From assembly GCA_965215715.1 (NCBI GenBank), contig OZ244129.1, positions 682,001 to 746,000 of the forward strand: a DNA stretch of 64,000 nt. The letters are read 5' to 3'. The DNA comes from HXMU1428-3 sp965215715 (GTDB lineage Bacteria; Pseudomonadota; Alphaproteobacteria; Rhizobiales; HXMU1428-3). The position numbers were made by a program, and so were the translations under genes. This document shows positions 31,285 to 40,603 of this stretch, piece by piece. Every line of letters begins with the position of its first letter. The stretch's first letter is position 1. Below the pieces are notes generated by a model that was given only the letters and a program-made list of their open reading frames with translations, had not been told where the DNA came from and ran no database searches.

Positions 31285-31752
31285 TATTTAAAAACCTGGA
31301 TTAAGCTTAGAACATAAACATGCATTACTGCTATTCTGCACTTCACTTTAATCTTTTCGCAAGTATTTTCTAAAATTTGTTAATATTTGTCTGTAATCAA
31401 TTTTACGATTTCATACTTTTAAAAGATATTCTTTCTTAAAATGATTTAGTCACCTCAAAAAATTGAATCGCAGATTCACATAAATATTGTCTCCTCATGG
31501 CACCAAGGTGACAATCTATAGTGTGAATTTTTGGGTCTGTAACCATTGCGCTAGCTGACATAAACCGTTCGTAGGTTATTCGTCAGTTAAAAACCTTCTC
31601 CACACCACAAAAACATCAAAAATTGAGTTTGTATCCATTGTGATATGGCGCACCATTTTCCATCAATTTTTTATTCCAAAATGGAACTTTTCAACATAAA
31701 AGCCTGTTTGCGGAAAGACTCCCCAAAACGCTTTCATCGACTGAGAATGTGA
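31285..31752. other. Gene-free stretch at the island-nar boundary
   Basis: 468 bp without a protein-like frame. It holds the large dyad at 31474-31528 (separate entry). It separates the AT-rich patatin trio from the nar operon and is where the right end of the island is expected. The patatin promoter should lie here, but no clear -35/-10 pair was identified. Confidence 0.5.
31474..31528. promoter_or_regulatory. 55-bp imperfect dyad, operator or attachment site
   Basis: Three nested complementary blocks share one centre near 31500: ATTCACA (31474-31480) with GTGTGAAT (31521-31528), ATTGTC (31486-31491) with GACAAT (31510-31515), and CCT with AGG. The centre reads TGGCACCA. The size and symmetry suit a dimeric DNA-binding protein, or a serine-recombinase site at the island end. 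Confidence 0.5.
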
Positions 31753-32223
31753 TTATTGAACCAAGGGCCCCTCACTGCTCTCAAGGTCATGGCCGACAAT
31801 GCGCGCTTGATAAGATAGGGTTTTGATATATTGACTAATCCCAGTCATTAATGAGCGGGTATGCAAATATTGATTGATATGATCCTTCACACGTTCAAAA
31901 GCGAGTGTTTTGCCGCTTTTTTTATGTAAGAAACGTTCCTGGTTTTGTTCATAATATCGCTGACAACTCTCATCATTGGCCTCTGGCACGAGCACTTCAA
32001 GATTCAACAATTGATCAATTGCCTGTTCTTCTTGCTCAGCCTTGGAACATTCATTCGGGACAAGCAGTTTTTTTCTGAAAGCTTCTTGCACTAATAACTG
32101 GCGAATGACCAAAGCACGTGCTGCTTGTTGGCGAGCATCATCTATGGAACTGGCAGGGTGATGCTTCATCTCTGCATGCACTTCATCATCTGTGATTTCC
32201 ACTTCATTGACAAAAATAGGCAT
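31753..32223 (-). CDS. PpiC/NifM-like protein of the nar operon, lacking the parvulin core
   Basis: A 156-residue cytoplasmic protein. It begins with a SurA/NifM-type helical segment (ITDDEVHAEMKHHPASSIDDARQQAARALVIRQLLVQEA) and ends with the C-terminal helices typical of nar-linked peptidyl-prolyl isomerases (TLAFERVKDHINQYLHTRS). Between them, after YYEQNQERF, the 90-100 residue parvulin isomerase domain is missing. A parvulin gene at the end of narGHJI is known from Pseudomonas. This copy would be chaperone scaffold only. It follows narI by three bases. Confidence 0.7.
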   Translation of the reverse strand: MPIFVNEVEITDDEVHAEMKHHPASSIDDARQQAARALVIRQLLVQEAFRKKLLVPNECSKAEQEEQAIDQLLNLEVLVPEANDESCQRYYEQNQERFLHKKSGKTLAFERVKDHINQYLHTRSLMTGISQYIKTLSYQARIVGHDLESSEGPLVQ

Positions 32224-32226
32224 GGT

Positions 32227-32922
32227 TTACCCTCGCTTCCTGACAATTTGATACCCTGACCGACGGATGTATTTGATCGGTGCGGAAATGCCTGAAAAAA
32301 CATGTACCAAACGGGTAAAGGGAAATAGGAGAAAGATGCTGAGCCCGAGAACCAAGTGAAGCTTAAAGATCAGCGGTTCATGGACGATAAAGTCAGAAGC
32401 ACCAGATCTAAATGTCACGATATGTTGGGCCCAATTGGACAGCGCTATCATTGAACTGCCGTCCAGATGTTGGGCAGAGAAAGGAATTGTGAGAAGGCCG
32501 AGTATCAATTGCACATAAAGGATCAACAAGATGGCAATATCAGACGGCTTGCTTGTGGCGCGGACACGCTCATCAAACAAACGTCTTAGGATTAATATGG
32601 TCATGCCAATGAAGCATATGGTGCCAAAGACCCCGCCGGCTACCATTGCCATTAATTGCTTGTCTCCAGATGATATGAAGTGGTGATAAATTTCATGCGG
32701 GGTTAGCAGGCCAACCAAATGACCAAAGAACAATAAGATGATCCCAATATGGAAAAGATTGTTTCCAAACCTCAAGCCCTTCTTTCTCAGAAGCTGACTG
32801 GAATCGGCTTTCCAGCTGTATTGATCCCGGTCGTATCGAATGGCGCTCGCGATGAGAAATACGGCCAAACAAATGTAGGGGTAATAATCAAATAGGAATT
32901 TATGAATAAAATCTCCAGACAT
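32227..32922 (-). CDS. narI: Respiratory nitrate reductase gamma subunit
   Basis: A 231-residue membrane cytochrome b that takes electrons from quinol and passes them to NarH. Five membrane helices are visible, with histidines in helices 2 and 5 region (FHIGIILLFFGHLVG and FKLHLVLGLSIFLLFPFTRLVH) that fit the heme ligands. The ending RSGYQIVRKRG is close to that of the family. It starts directly after narJ without a gap. Confidence 0.95.
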   Translation of the reverse strand: MSGDFIHKFLFDYYPYICLAVFLIASAIRYDRDQYSWKADSSQLLRKKGLRFGNNLFHIGIILLFFGHLVGLLTPHEIYHHFISSGDKQLMAMVAGGVFGTICFIGMTILILRRLFDERVRATSKPSDIAILLILYVQLILGLLTIPFSAQHLDGSSMIALSNWAQHIVTFRSGASDFIVHEPLIFKLHLVLGLSIFLLFPFTRLVHVFSGISAPIKYIRRSGYQIVRKRG

Positions 32923-33612
32923 TTAAGCACCTCCCACTTGTTTTTCTAGGTCGCGTATTGCATTGGGGAATTGATTGCACGAAGAACAAGCCTCTAATGG
33001 GTCGCTGCCAAAGGCTTCTGCCTCTTCCCATTCCTCATCCAACTCATCTAAGGTTTCAGGATCTTTGGGCGCCTCTTTTAAGGCTTGTTCAAGTTTTGTC
33101 TTTTCCGGCTTCACGCTGGAGAGCGTTTCAATGGCCATAAACACATGAGCATAAGGGGAATTGCGCTGTTTCAATTTCAAGCCAATGAGGCTGATGACAT
33201 CAATCGCATCGCCTAGAAGGTCTTGCGCCTCTTCAAAGGAACAGCATGAGAGATATTCCATAAACATGGGCAAATAATCAGGCAGTTCATTGTTGGAGAT
33301 GGCAAGCCCTTTGGATTTATAGGTCTCGATCAGATCAATCATTGCTTGGCCGCGATCGCGCGATTCCCCATGGATGTGTTCAAATAAATGTAAACAATGG
33401 GCACGGCCGCGATCAAATGTGTCGACATAGTCTTCTTGTACGCTCAGTAAGTCTTGGGCGCATTGAAGGTCAAAAAAACTTTCAATAGCGGCTAAAGCGG
33501 TGCTCGGTAAAATTGCCTCAGCGCGTAGTGTTTCCAAGATTTCCTGGCGTGCCTTTAAAAAAGTTCCTTCTGGATAAGTCAGCAGTAATCCAAGTATTTT
33601 GAACGTTTTCAT
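32923..33612 (-). CDS. narJ: Nitrate reductase molybdenum cofactor assembly chaperone
   Basis: A 229-residue helical TorD/NarJ-family chaperone that holds apo-NarG until the cofactor is inserted. Family features are LLTYPEG near the start, the DTFDRGRAHCLHLFEHIHGESRDRG block, and LPDYLPMFMEYLS. The acidic C-terminus ends with CSSCNQ. Its start overlaps the narH stop by four bases. Confidence 0.95.
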   Translation of the reverse strand: MKTFKILGLLLTYPEGTFLKARQEILETLRAEAILPSTALAAIESFFDLQCAQDLLSVQEDYVDTFDRGRAHCLHLFEHIHGESRDRGQAMIDLIETYKSKGLAISNNELPDYLPMFMEYLSCCSFEEAQDLLGDAIDVISLIGLKLKQRNSPYAHVFMAIETLSSVKPEKTKLEQALKEAPKDPETLDELDEEWEEAEAFGSDPLEACSSCNQFPNAIRDLEKQVGGA

Positions 33613-35180
33613 CTGCCGTCTCCTTTTTGTCCTGGTGAATGGATGTTTCCGGTCATTGAGTTTTTATGAGTGGGGTTCCCAAACAGGTTGATTTTGCTAT
33701 CGCCTCCAGAACATCCGTTGCCAAAGCTGAAGCCGCACGATGAGCGGGTATCAAAGGCAATTTCATTGTCAAAGGCTGTGGCGCCTGCATATTCGCGATG
33801 GTTGGTTGGAATGACAAAACGGTCTTCATAATTTGCCAAAGCAAGGATCTGATACATGTCATTGACCGTATCTTCATCAAGCCCAACTTGGTCTAGAATC
33901 TTGTTGTCAATCAAACCATCAACATTTTGTGCGCGTTTGAACTCTCTCATGGCAATCATGCGCTCAAGGGCATGGATGACAGGTGCTTCATCACCAGCTG
34001 TTAACAGGTTGGCTAAGTATTTAACCGGAATACGCAGCTTGCGCACATCCGGGATGACACCATCCATCTCAAGATGGCCCTTTTCGGCTGCATTTTGAAT
34101 AGGCGAAAGCGGTGGAATGTACCAAACCATTGGTAGCGTGCGATATTCTGGATGGAGGGGAAACGCGATTTTCCAATCCATTGCCATTTTATAAACCGGG
34201 GAGTTCTGTGCCGCGGTAATCCAGCTGTCTGGCACGCCATCTTTTTTGGCTTGTTCAATGACTTCAGGATCAAATGGGTCAAGGAAGGTATCAAGTTGGG
34301 CTTGATAAAGGTCTTGCTCATCTTTCACACTGGCAGCATCTTTGATTTTATCTGCATCATAAAGCAACACGCCAAGATAGCGAATGCGGCCAACGCAGGT
34401 CTCTGAACAAACCGTTGGGTCGCCTGCCTCAATGCGTGGGTAACAGAAGGTGCATTTTTCTGATTTGCCAGACTGCCAGTTAAAATAAATCTTCTTATAA
34501 GGGCAACCAGACACACACATGCGCCATCCTCGACATTTATCTTGATCGATGAGGACAATGCCATCTTCTTCGCGTTTATAAATGGCCCCGCTAGGACAAG
34601 AGGCAACACAGGTTGGATTAAGGCAATGTTCGCACAGCCGGGGTAAATACATTAAGAACGTATTTTCAAATTGGCCGTAAATGTCCTTTTCAACATTTTC
34701 AAAATTATAATCTTCTGATCGTTTGGAAAACTCACCGCCAAGGATTTCTTCCCAATTGGGTCCCCATTCCGGTTTTTCCATTTTTTTACCCGTGATCATT
34801 GAATGGGCCCTGGCGGTTGGCATCGCTTTGGATTCAGGGGCTTTTTGCAAACGATCATATTCAAAGGTAAAGGGTTCGTAATAGTCATCTATTTCTGGTA
34901 GATCAGGGTTGGCGAAAAGTTTGGCCAACAGTCGAAACTTACCGCCCATTTTAGGGGCGATCTTCCCGTTTGATTTTCTCTCCCAGCCGCCATTCCAGAC
35001 TTTTTGGTCTTCCCATTTACGCGGATAGCCAACCCCTGGTTTTGATTCAACATTGTTGAACCAGGCATATTCAACCCCCTGGCGCGATGTCCAAACATTT
35101 TTGCAGGTCACAGAACAGGTGTGGCAGCCGATGCATTTATCCAGGTTAAGAACCTTGCCAATTTGAGCGCGAATTTTCAT
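33609..35180 (-). CDS. narH: Respiratory nitrate reductase beta subunit
   Basis: A 523-residue iron-sulfur subunit. Four cluster motifs are present: CIGCHTCSVTCKNVW, CEHCLNPTCVASCP, CRGWRMCVSGCPY with the Trp that marks the 3Fe-4S cluster, and CTFCYPRIEAGDPTVCSETC. Length is within the family range. It transfers electrons from NarI hemes to NarG on the cytoplasmic side. It starts where narG stops. Confidence 0.97.
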   Translation of the reverse strand: MKIRAQIGKVLNLDKCIGCHTCSVTCKNVWTSRQGVEYAWFNNVESKPGVGYPRKWEDQKVWNGGWERKSNGKIAPKMGGKFRLLAKLFANPDLPEIDDYYEPFTFEYDRLQKAPESKAMPTARAHSMITGKKMEKPEWGPNWEEILGGEFSKRSEDYNFENVEKDIYGQFENTFLMYLPRLCEHCLNPTCVASCPSGAIYKREEDGIVLIDQDKCRGWRMCVSGCPYKKIYFNWQSGKSEKCTFCYPRIEAGDPTVCSETCVGRIRYLGVLLYDADKIKDAASVKDEQDLYQAQLDTFLDPFDPEVIEQAKKDGVPDSWITAAQNSPVYKMAMDWKIAFPLHPEYRTLPMVWYIPPLSPIQNAAEKGHLEMDGVIPDVRKLRIPVKYLANLLTAGDEAPVIHALERMIAMREFKRAQNVDGLIDNKILDQVGLDEDTVNDMYQILALANYEDRFVIPTNHREYAGATAFDNEIAFDTRSSCGFSFGNGCSGGDSKINLFGNPTHKNSMTGNIHSPGQKGDGR

Positions 35181-38100
35181 TTAAGCAATCTCCTCATGAT
35201 CTAGATTCTTTTCTTCTTCATCCATCCAATCGACTTTTTCGATTTTGCGGACAATGACAAACTCATCACGGTTTGAACCAACCGTGCCATAGTAATTAAA
35301 GCCATAGGAAAGCTGGGCATAACCACCGATCATATGGGTTGGTTTCACAACAGCGCGGGTGACAGAATTGTGAATACCGCCGCGGGTGCCGGTTGTCTCA
35401 GAACCAGGTGTGTTGATGATTTTTTCCTGGGCGTGATACATCATGCTCATGCCCTCAGGCACCCGCTGGGAGACAACGGCACGGGCTGAAATGGCGCCAT
35501 TGGTGTTGTAAAGTTCGATCCAGTCATTGTCTTCAACCCCAATTTTTTTGGCGTCCGTTTCACTGATCCAGACAACTGGGCCACCGCGGTTCAAGGTGAG
35601 CATCAACAAGTTTTCAGAATAGGTGCTGTGAATGCCCCATTTCTGATGCGGTGTGATCCAGTTTAACACCACCTGTTTGCGCCCTTTGCCATGTTCATCA
35701 ATGACAGGGCCAACCGTTTTGGTGTTAATCGGTGGTTTGTAGACACAAAGCTGTTCGCCAAAATCGCGCATCCATTCATGATCTTGATAGAATTGTTGGC
35801 GCCCGGTGAGGGTACGCCACGGGATGAGCTCGTGCACATTGGTATAGCCTGCATTATAGCTGACATGCTCATCTTCTAGCCCGCTCCAGGTGGGTGATGA
35901 GATGATTTTTCTCGGCTGTGCTTGAATGTCTCTAAAGCGGATTTTTTCCTCTTCTTTCGGCAAGGCTAGATGGGTGTGATCGCGCCCGGTTATTTTGCCC
36001 AATGCCTCCCAGGCTTTGACAGCCACCTGGCCATTGGTCTCAGGCGCTAAAGAGAGGACAACTTCTGTTGCATCAATATCTGACTGAATGATTGGCAGCC
36101 CTTTTGTGATCCCGTCTTCTTTGACTGTTCGGTTCAACTGGCCTAGGAACTCAACTTCTTTTTGTGTGTTCCAGGTTATGCCTTTACCACCATTGCCAAC
36201 TTTGCTCATCAAAGGACCAAGGGCGGTGAACTTTTTGTAAGTATTGGGATAATCTCGTTCAACTTCGATAAGGTTTGGCATTGTTTTGCCTGGGACCGGG
36301 TCGCATTGGCCTTTTTTCCATTCCTTAACATCAAGGGGCTGGGCTAATTCTGCTGGTGTATCATGCAAGATTGGCAAGGCAACCACATCAGTTTCAGTTC
36401 CCAAATGTCCTTCGCAAAGCTCAGAAAAGCTTTTGGCTATGCCTTTATAAATGTCCCAGTCACTGCGCGATTCCCACGCTGGGTCTACTGCGCGCGAAAG
36501 GGGGTGGATAAAGGGGTGCATATCTGAGGTGTTGAGATCGTTCTTTTCATACCAAGTGGCGGCTGGCAACACGATGTCAGAATACATGCAGGTGGTTGAC
36601 ATCCTGAAATCAAGTGTGACAACCAAATCCAGTTTGCCCTCTGGTGCTTGCTCATGCCAAACAACCTCTTTTGGGCGCTTGCCATTAAGCTCGCCTAAAT
36701 CTTTGCCAAGAACACCATTTGTCGTACCCAAAAGGTGTTTGAGCATATATTCATGCCCCTTGCCTGAAGAGCCAAGTAGATTAGAGCGCCAAATAAATAA
36801 GTTGCGCGGGTAATTTTTGGGGTTATCAGGGTCCTCACATGACATGTTAAGCGAGCCATTTGACAGGCGATCAACAATATAGTCTTTGGTCGCCTTGCCT
36901 TCAGCTTTTGCTTTTTGGCTTAACTCCAATGGATTTTCTTGTAGTTGCGGGGCGGAAGGGAGCCAACCCATGCGCTCTGATTTGACATTGCAATCAATCA
37001 GTGAAAAGTCTTCCCATTTTTTCTTATCAGCCAGAGGTGAGAGAATTTCATCAACCTCAAGCTTTTCATAGCGCCACTGATTTGAGTGGTTGTAAAAGAA
37101 GCTTGTTGAATTCATATGCCGTGGCGGGCGGTGCCAATCAAGGGCGAAGGCAAGTGGTTGCCACCCGGTTTGCGGCCTGAGTTTTTCTTGGCCGACATAG
37201 TGAGACCAGCCCCCTCCCGATTTGCCGATACAACCACACATCATCAACATGTTAATGATGCCTCTATAAATCATATCCATGTGGTACCAGTGGTTGATGG
37301 CAGCGCCTAAAATCACCATTGAACGGCCACGGGTTTTGTCTGCATTGTCTGCAAATTCACGCGCTATCCGAATGACTTGTTCAGCAGGCACTCCTGTTAT
37401 TTTTTCTTGCCAGGCGGGGGTGTAGGGGACGTCATCCGCAAAGGAACTGGCAACGTTGCCTCCGCCTAAGCCGCGATCTATGCCATAGTTGGCAACCAAC
37501 AGGTCAAAAACGGTGGCAACAAGCACTTGCTTGCCATCGGCCAGGGTCAAGCGTCGTGCAGGGATGTTGCGTTGTTGGATGCTCTCATGGTCAGTGTGGG
37601 CAAAAATGGGTTGTTCGTTCTCTAAATTGCCAAAATAAGGAAAGCCAACAGAGACCACGGTGTCAGAGGACTTAATCAAAGAAATCTCTGGCCAGATTTC
37701 ACTGTCATCTGTGACGTTTTTAACTTCCAAATTCCATTTGCCACTGTCATCCCAGCGAGAGCCTATGGTGCCGTTGGGGACAACAACAGAATTGGAGTTG
37801 GTGTCAATAATGACCGGTTTCCATTCTGCGTTTTTGTCTTGGCCTAAACTATCGCCAAAATCAGAGGCGCGAACGGTGCGCGATGGGGCGTAGGTGCCCT
37901 CCTTTTCCTCTAGCATGACAAGGAAGGGCATGTCGGTATACATGCGGCAATAATCGTCAAAATATTCGCTTTTGCCTTCAAGGTGGAAATCTTTCAAGAT
38001 CACATGGCCCATCGCCATGGCCAGGGCTGAATCTGTGCCTTGGCGTGCTGGCATCCAGCTATCTGAAAGTTTGGCGACCTCACTATAATCTGGCGTTACG

Positions 38101-38942
38101 GCCACGGTCTTGGTGCCGTTATACCGGGCCTCGGTAAAGAAATGGGCATCGGGGGTGCGGGTTTGTGGCACATTGGAGCCCCAAGCGATGATGTAAGAAG
38201 AGTTATACCAGTCTGCACTTTCAGGCACATCTGTTTGCTCGCCCCAAGTTTGCGGCGAGCTTGGTGGCAGGTCGCAATACCAGTCGTAAAAACTCATGCA
38301 GGTGCCGCCAATTAAAGAGAGATAACGGCTGCCTGCTGCATATGAGATCATTGACATGGCGGGAATGGGCGAAAAGCCTATAATGCGATCTGGCCCAAAG
38401 GTTTTGGCTGTAAAGACATTTGCCGCGCCAATGATTTCATTTACCTCTTCCCAGGGGACCCGGACCATTCCCCCTAAGCCGCGCACCTGTTTATAAGAAT
38501 TTGAAGATTGGGTGTTTTCAACGATGCTTTGCCAGGCCTCAACCGGGTCTTTATAAATAACTTTTGCCTCTCGCCATAACTTTAACAAGCGCGAGCGGAT
38601 CATGGGGTACTTTAACCGAGCGGCGCTGTAAAGATACCAGCTGTAGCTGGCCCCACGGGCACAGCCGCGCGGTTCATGATTGGGAAGGTCGGGCCGTGTG
38701 CGCGGATAGTCTGTTTGCTGTGTCTCCCAGGTAACAAGCCCGCTTTTCACATAGATTTTCCAGCTGCATGATCCTGTGCAGTTCACACCATGGGTGGAGC
38801 GCACAACCTTATCATGTGCCCACCGGTTTCGGTATGCCCGCTCCCAGGAGCGGTTTTCTTGTGTGGTTTGCCCATGCCCGTCAGAAAATGTCTCAGGGGC
38901 TTTTTGCGTAAAAAATGTGAGTTTATCAATCATATGACTCAT
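35181..38942 (-). CDS. narG: Respiratory nitrate reductase alpha subunit
   Basis: A 1253-residue molybdo-bis-MGD catalytic subunit that reduces nitrate to nitrite in the cytoplasm. Close to the N-terminus the FS0 cluster motif HGVNCTGSCSW with the later CARGASYSWY is intact, with His as first ligand as in NarG. The molybdopterin domain carries NYPRN, RMSTTCMYSDIVLPAATWYEKND and the C-terminal dinucleotide-binding region (GPVVWISETDAKKIGVEDNDW). No Tat signal is seen, so it is the membrane-bound NarG and not Nap. It is followed directly by narH. Confidence 0.97.
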   Translation of the reverse strand: MSHMIDKLTFFTQKAPETFSDGHGQTTQENRSWERAYRNRWAHDKVVRSTHGVNCTGSCSWKIYVKSGLVTWETQQTDYPRTRPDLPNHEPRGCARGASYSWYLYSAARLKYPMIRSRLLKLWREAKVIYKDPVEAWQSIVENTQSSNSYKQVRGLGGMVRVPWEEVNEIIGAANVFTAKTFGPDRIIGFSPIPAMSMISYAAGSRYLSLIGGTCMSFYDWYCDLPPSSPQTWGEQTDVPESADWYNSSYIIAWGSNVPQTRTPDAHFFTEARYNGTKTVAVTPDYSEVAKLSDSWMPARQGTDSALAMAMGHVILKDFHLEGKSEYFDDYCRMYTDMPFLVMLEEKEGTYAPSRTVRASDFGDSLGQDKNAEWKPVIIDTNSNSVVVPNGTIGSRWDDSGKWNLEVKNVTDDSEIWPEISLIKSSDTVVSVGFPYFGNLENEQPIFAHTDHESIQQRNIPARRLTLADGKQVLVATVFDLLVANYGIDRGLGGGNVASSFADDVPYTPAWQEKITGVPAEQVIRIAREFADNADKTRGRSMVILGAAINHWYHMDMIYRGIINMLMMCGCIGKSGGGWSHYVGQEKLRPQTGWQPLAFALDWHRPPRHMNSTSFFYNHSNQWRYEKLEVDEILSPLADKKKWEDFSLIDCNVKSERMGWLPSAPQLQENPLELSQKAKAEGKATKDYIVDRLSNGSLNMSCEDPDNPKNYPRNLFIWRSNLLGSSGKGHEYMLKHLLGTTNGVLGKDLGELNGKRPKEVVWHEQAPEGKLDLVVTLDFRMSTTCMYSDIVLPAATWYEKNDLNTSDMHPFIHPLSRAVDPAWESRSDWDIYKGIAKSFSELCEGHLGTETDVVALPILHDTPAELAQPLDVKEWKKGQCDPVPGKTMPNLIEVERDYPNTYKKFTALGPLMSKVGNGGKGITWNTQKEVEFLGQLNRTVKEDGITKGLPIIQSDIDATEVVLSLAPETNGQVAVKAWEALGKITGRDHTHLALPKEEEKIRFRDIQAQPRKIISSPTWSGLEDEHVSYNAGYTNVHELIPWRTLTGRQQFYQDHEWMRDFGEQLCVYKPPINTKTVGPVIDEHGKGRKQVVLNWITPHQKWGIHSTYSENLLMLTLNRGGPVVWISETDAKKIGVEDNDWIELYNTNGAISARAVVSQRVPEGMSMMYHAQEKIINTPGSETTGTRGGIHNSVTRAVVKPTHMIGGYAQLSYGFNYYGTVGSNRDEFVIVRKIEKVDWMDEEEKNLDHEEIA

Positions 38943-38961
38943 GGAAAGTGCCTCTTTTCAT

Positions 38962-40575
38962 TTACGGGTTTTGCACATAGGCGTTTTTGCGAAGGTAGAA
39001 CCACCAATTAATCAACATGCATGTGATATAAAAGGCGGCAAAACCGTAGAGTGCGTATTCAGGGGTTGCAGCTTTAATGTTCTCACCAAGCACTTTGGGA
39101 ATATAAAAAGCACCATAGGCAGCAATCGCTGAAGTCCATCCCAGAACAGGTCCTGCTTGCTCCTTGTCGAACACCATGGCCACGGTTCTAAAGGTTGAGC
39201 CATTCCCAATGCCTGTGGCAGCAAACAAAACTAAAAACAAGATCAGGAATGGCCAGAAAAAGACCTCTGGTGTGGGTGAGGCGTAGGCCTGTTTCATGAA
39301 ATAGGCTACCCCTAAAGCACTCACGACCATGATTGCTGAGATAATTTGTGTGACTTTGGCCCCGCCCAACTTATCTGCAATCATACCGCCAACAGGGCGG
39401 ATCAGTGCGCCGATAAAGGGGCCCATCCAGGCATACATTAATGCTGAAGGACCGTTTGGATTGATGGTATCATGGGTTAAGATGCCATCAACCGGCAGAT
39501 GCTGATAACCAAAAATCACTTTAATGGACAGAGCAAGGGCTGCAGAAAAACCAATGAAGGAGCCAAAAGTCATGGTGTAAATCACGGTCATGGCCCAGGT
39601 GTGTTTGTTGCTAAAAATGCGGTATTGGCGGGCTAATCCATTTTTATAATCTTGTCCCAGGGGCAAGAGCTTTAAAGCGAACACCGTGCTGGCGACAACA
39701 AGGGCGATAACAAGAAGCTTTTGTAATTCAAGCCCTGAACCATTTGCGCTGGCAGGTAGTATTAGATAAAGGCCAATTGCAGCGATGATGAGCCCTAATA
39801 ATAACATGACTAAGATTTTTAAAAACGCACTGAAAGCGTTGCCAATGTTGGGTGAGACATGTTCATCAACGATGTTGTTCATGCCTAGCCAGCAAGCAAT
39901 AGAGAGCGGAATAAGAATGCACAACCAGATATAGCCAGCATTATGGATAAACGTTTCTGTTCCGGCCGGAATTTTTCCAATTAGGGTGCCACTGGTGTTT
40001 TGTAAAATCATTGAGTCGCCACCAAAAATTCCAATTGTCATGACAAGGGGCACCAAGATTTGCATTGTGGTGACCCCAAAATTACCCAGGCCAGCATTCA
40101 TCCCTAAGGAATACCCCTGGACCCGTTTGGGAAAAAAGAAACTTATGTTGGACATGGAAGAAGCAAAGTTGCCACCGCCAAAACCGGATAACAGTGCCAA
40201 TAACTGAAAGTGCCAAAGCGGTGTATTTGAATCTTGTAAAGCAATGCCAGTGCCCACAGCTGGCAAGATTAAAAGAGAGGTTGTTAGAAAAATGGTATTT
40301 CGCCCACCGGCAAGTCGAATAAAGAATGAACTTGGAATGCGTAAGGTTGCCCCAGAAAGACCTGCAATCGCCATTAGAGTAAAGAGCTCAGGTTTGCTAA
40401 AGGGAAATCCCAAATTGAGCATTTGAACCGTGATAATGCCCCAATAAAGCCAAACGGCAAACCCACACAGCAAACTTGGAATGGATATCCATAAATTGCG
40501 GGTGGCTACAGCCTTACCGTATGAGGACCATTGCTGTTCATCCTCCGGGTTCCAATTTTGTAGATCTTTTGCCAT
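38962..40575 (-). CDS. narK2: Nitrate/nitrite antiporter, NarK type II
   Basis: A 537-residue major facilitator with twelve helices. The N-terminus (NWNPEDEQQWSSYGKAVATRNLWISIPSLL) closely resembles Escherichia coli NarK. The nitrate-signature glycine-rich helices are visible (ALLSGFGGGNFASSMSNISFFFP and the later AATGIGNGSTFRTVAMVF). It should export nitrite in exchange for nitrate. It is longer than usual because of an insertion between helices 6 and 7 (about 230-290) that adds hydrophobic segments. It sits 19 bp before narG. Confidence 0.93.
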   Translation of the reverse strand: MAKDLQNWNPEDEQQWSSYGKAVATRNLWISIPSLLCGFAVWLYWGIITVQMLNLGFPFSKPELFTLMAIAGLSGATLRIPSSFFIRLAGGRNTIFLTTSLLILPAVGTGIALQDSNTPLWHFQLLALLSGFGGGNFASSMSNISFFFPKRVQGYSLGMNAGLGNFGVTTMQILVPLVMTIGIFGGDSMILQNTSGTLIGKIPAGTETFIHNAGYIWLCILIPLSIACWLGMNNIVDEHVSPNIGNAFSAFLKILVMLLLGLIIAAIGLYLILPASANGSGLELQKLLVIALVVASTVFALKLLPLGQDYKNGLARQYRIFSNKHTWAMTVIYTMTFGSFIGFSAALALSIKVIFGYQHLPVDGILTHDTINPNGPSALMYAWMGPFIGALIRPVGGMIADKLGGAKVTQIISAIMVVSALGVAYFMKQAYASPTPEVFFWPFLILFLVLFAATGIGNGSTFRTVAMVFDKEQAGPVLGWTSAIAAYGAFYIPKVLGENIKAATPEYALYGFAAFYITCMLINWWFYLRKNAYVQNP

Positions 40576-40603
40576 TCAAAGGCCTCCCTAATAGGAATTG
40601 AAA

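Noticed and set aside
8385..31752. A long direct repeat of the tRNA-Leu 3' end marking the right island end
   Set aside because: I found no second copy of the 15-20 bp tRNA end; only the 7-mer GCACCAA recurs, which is weak evidence.
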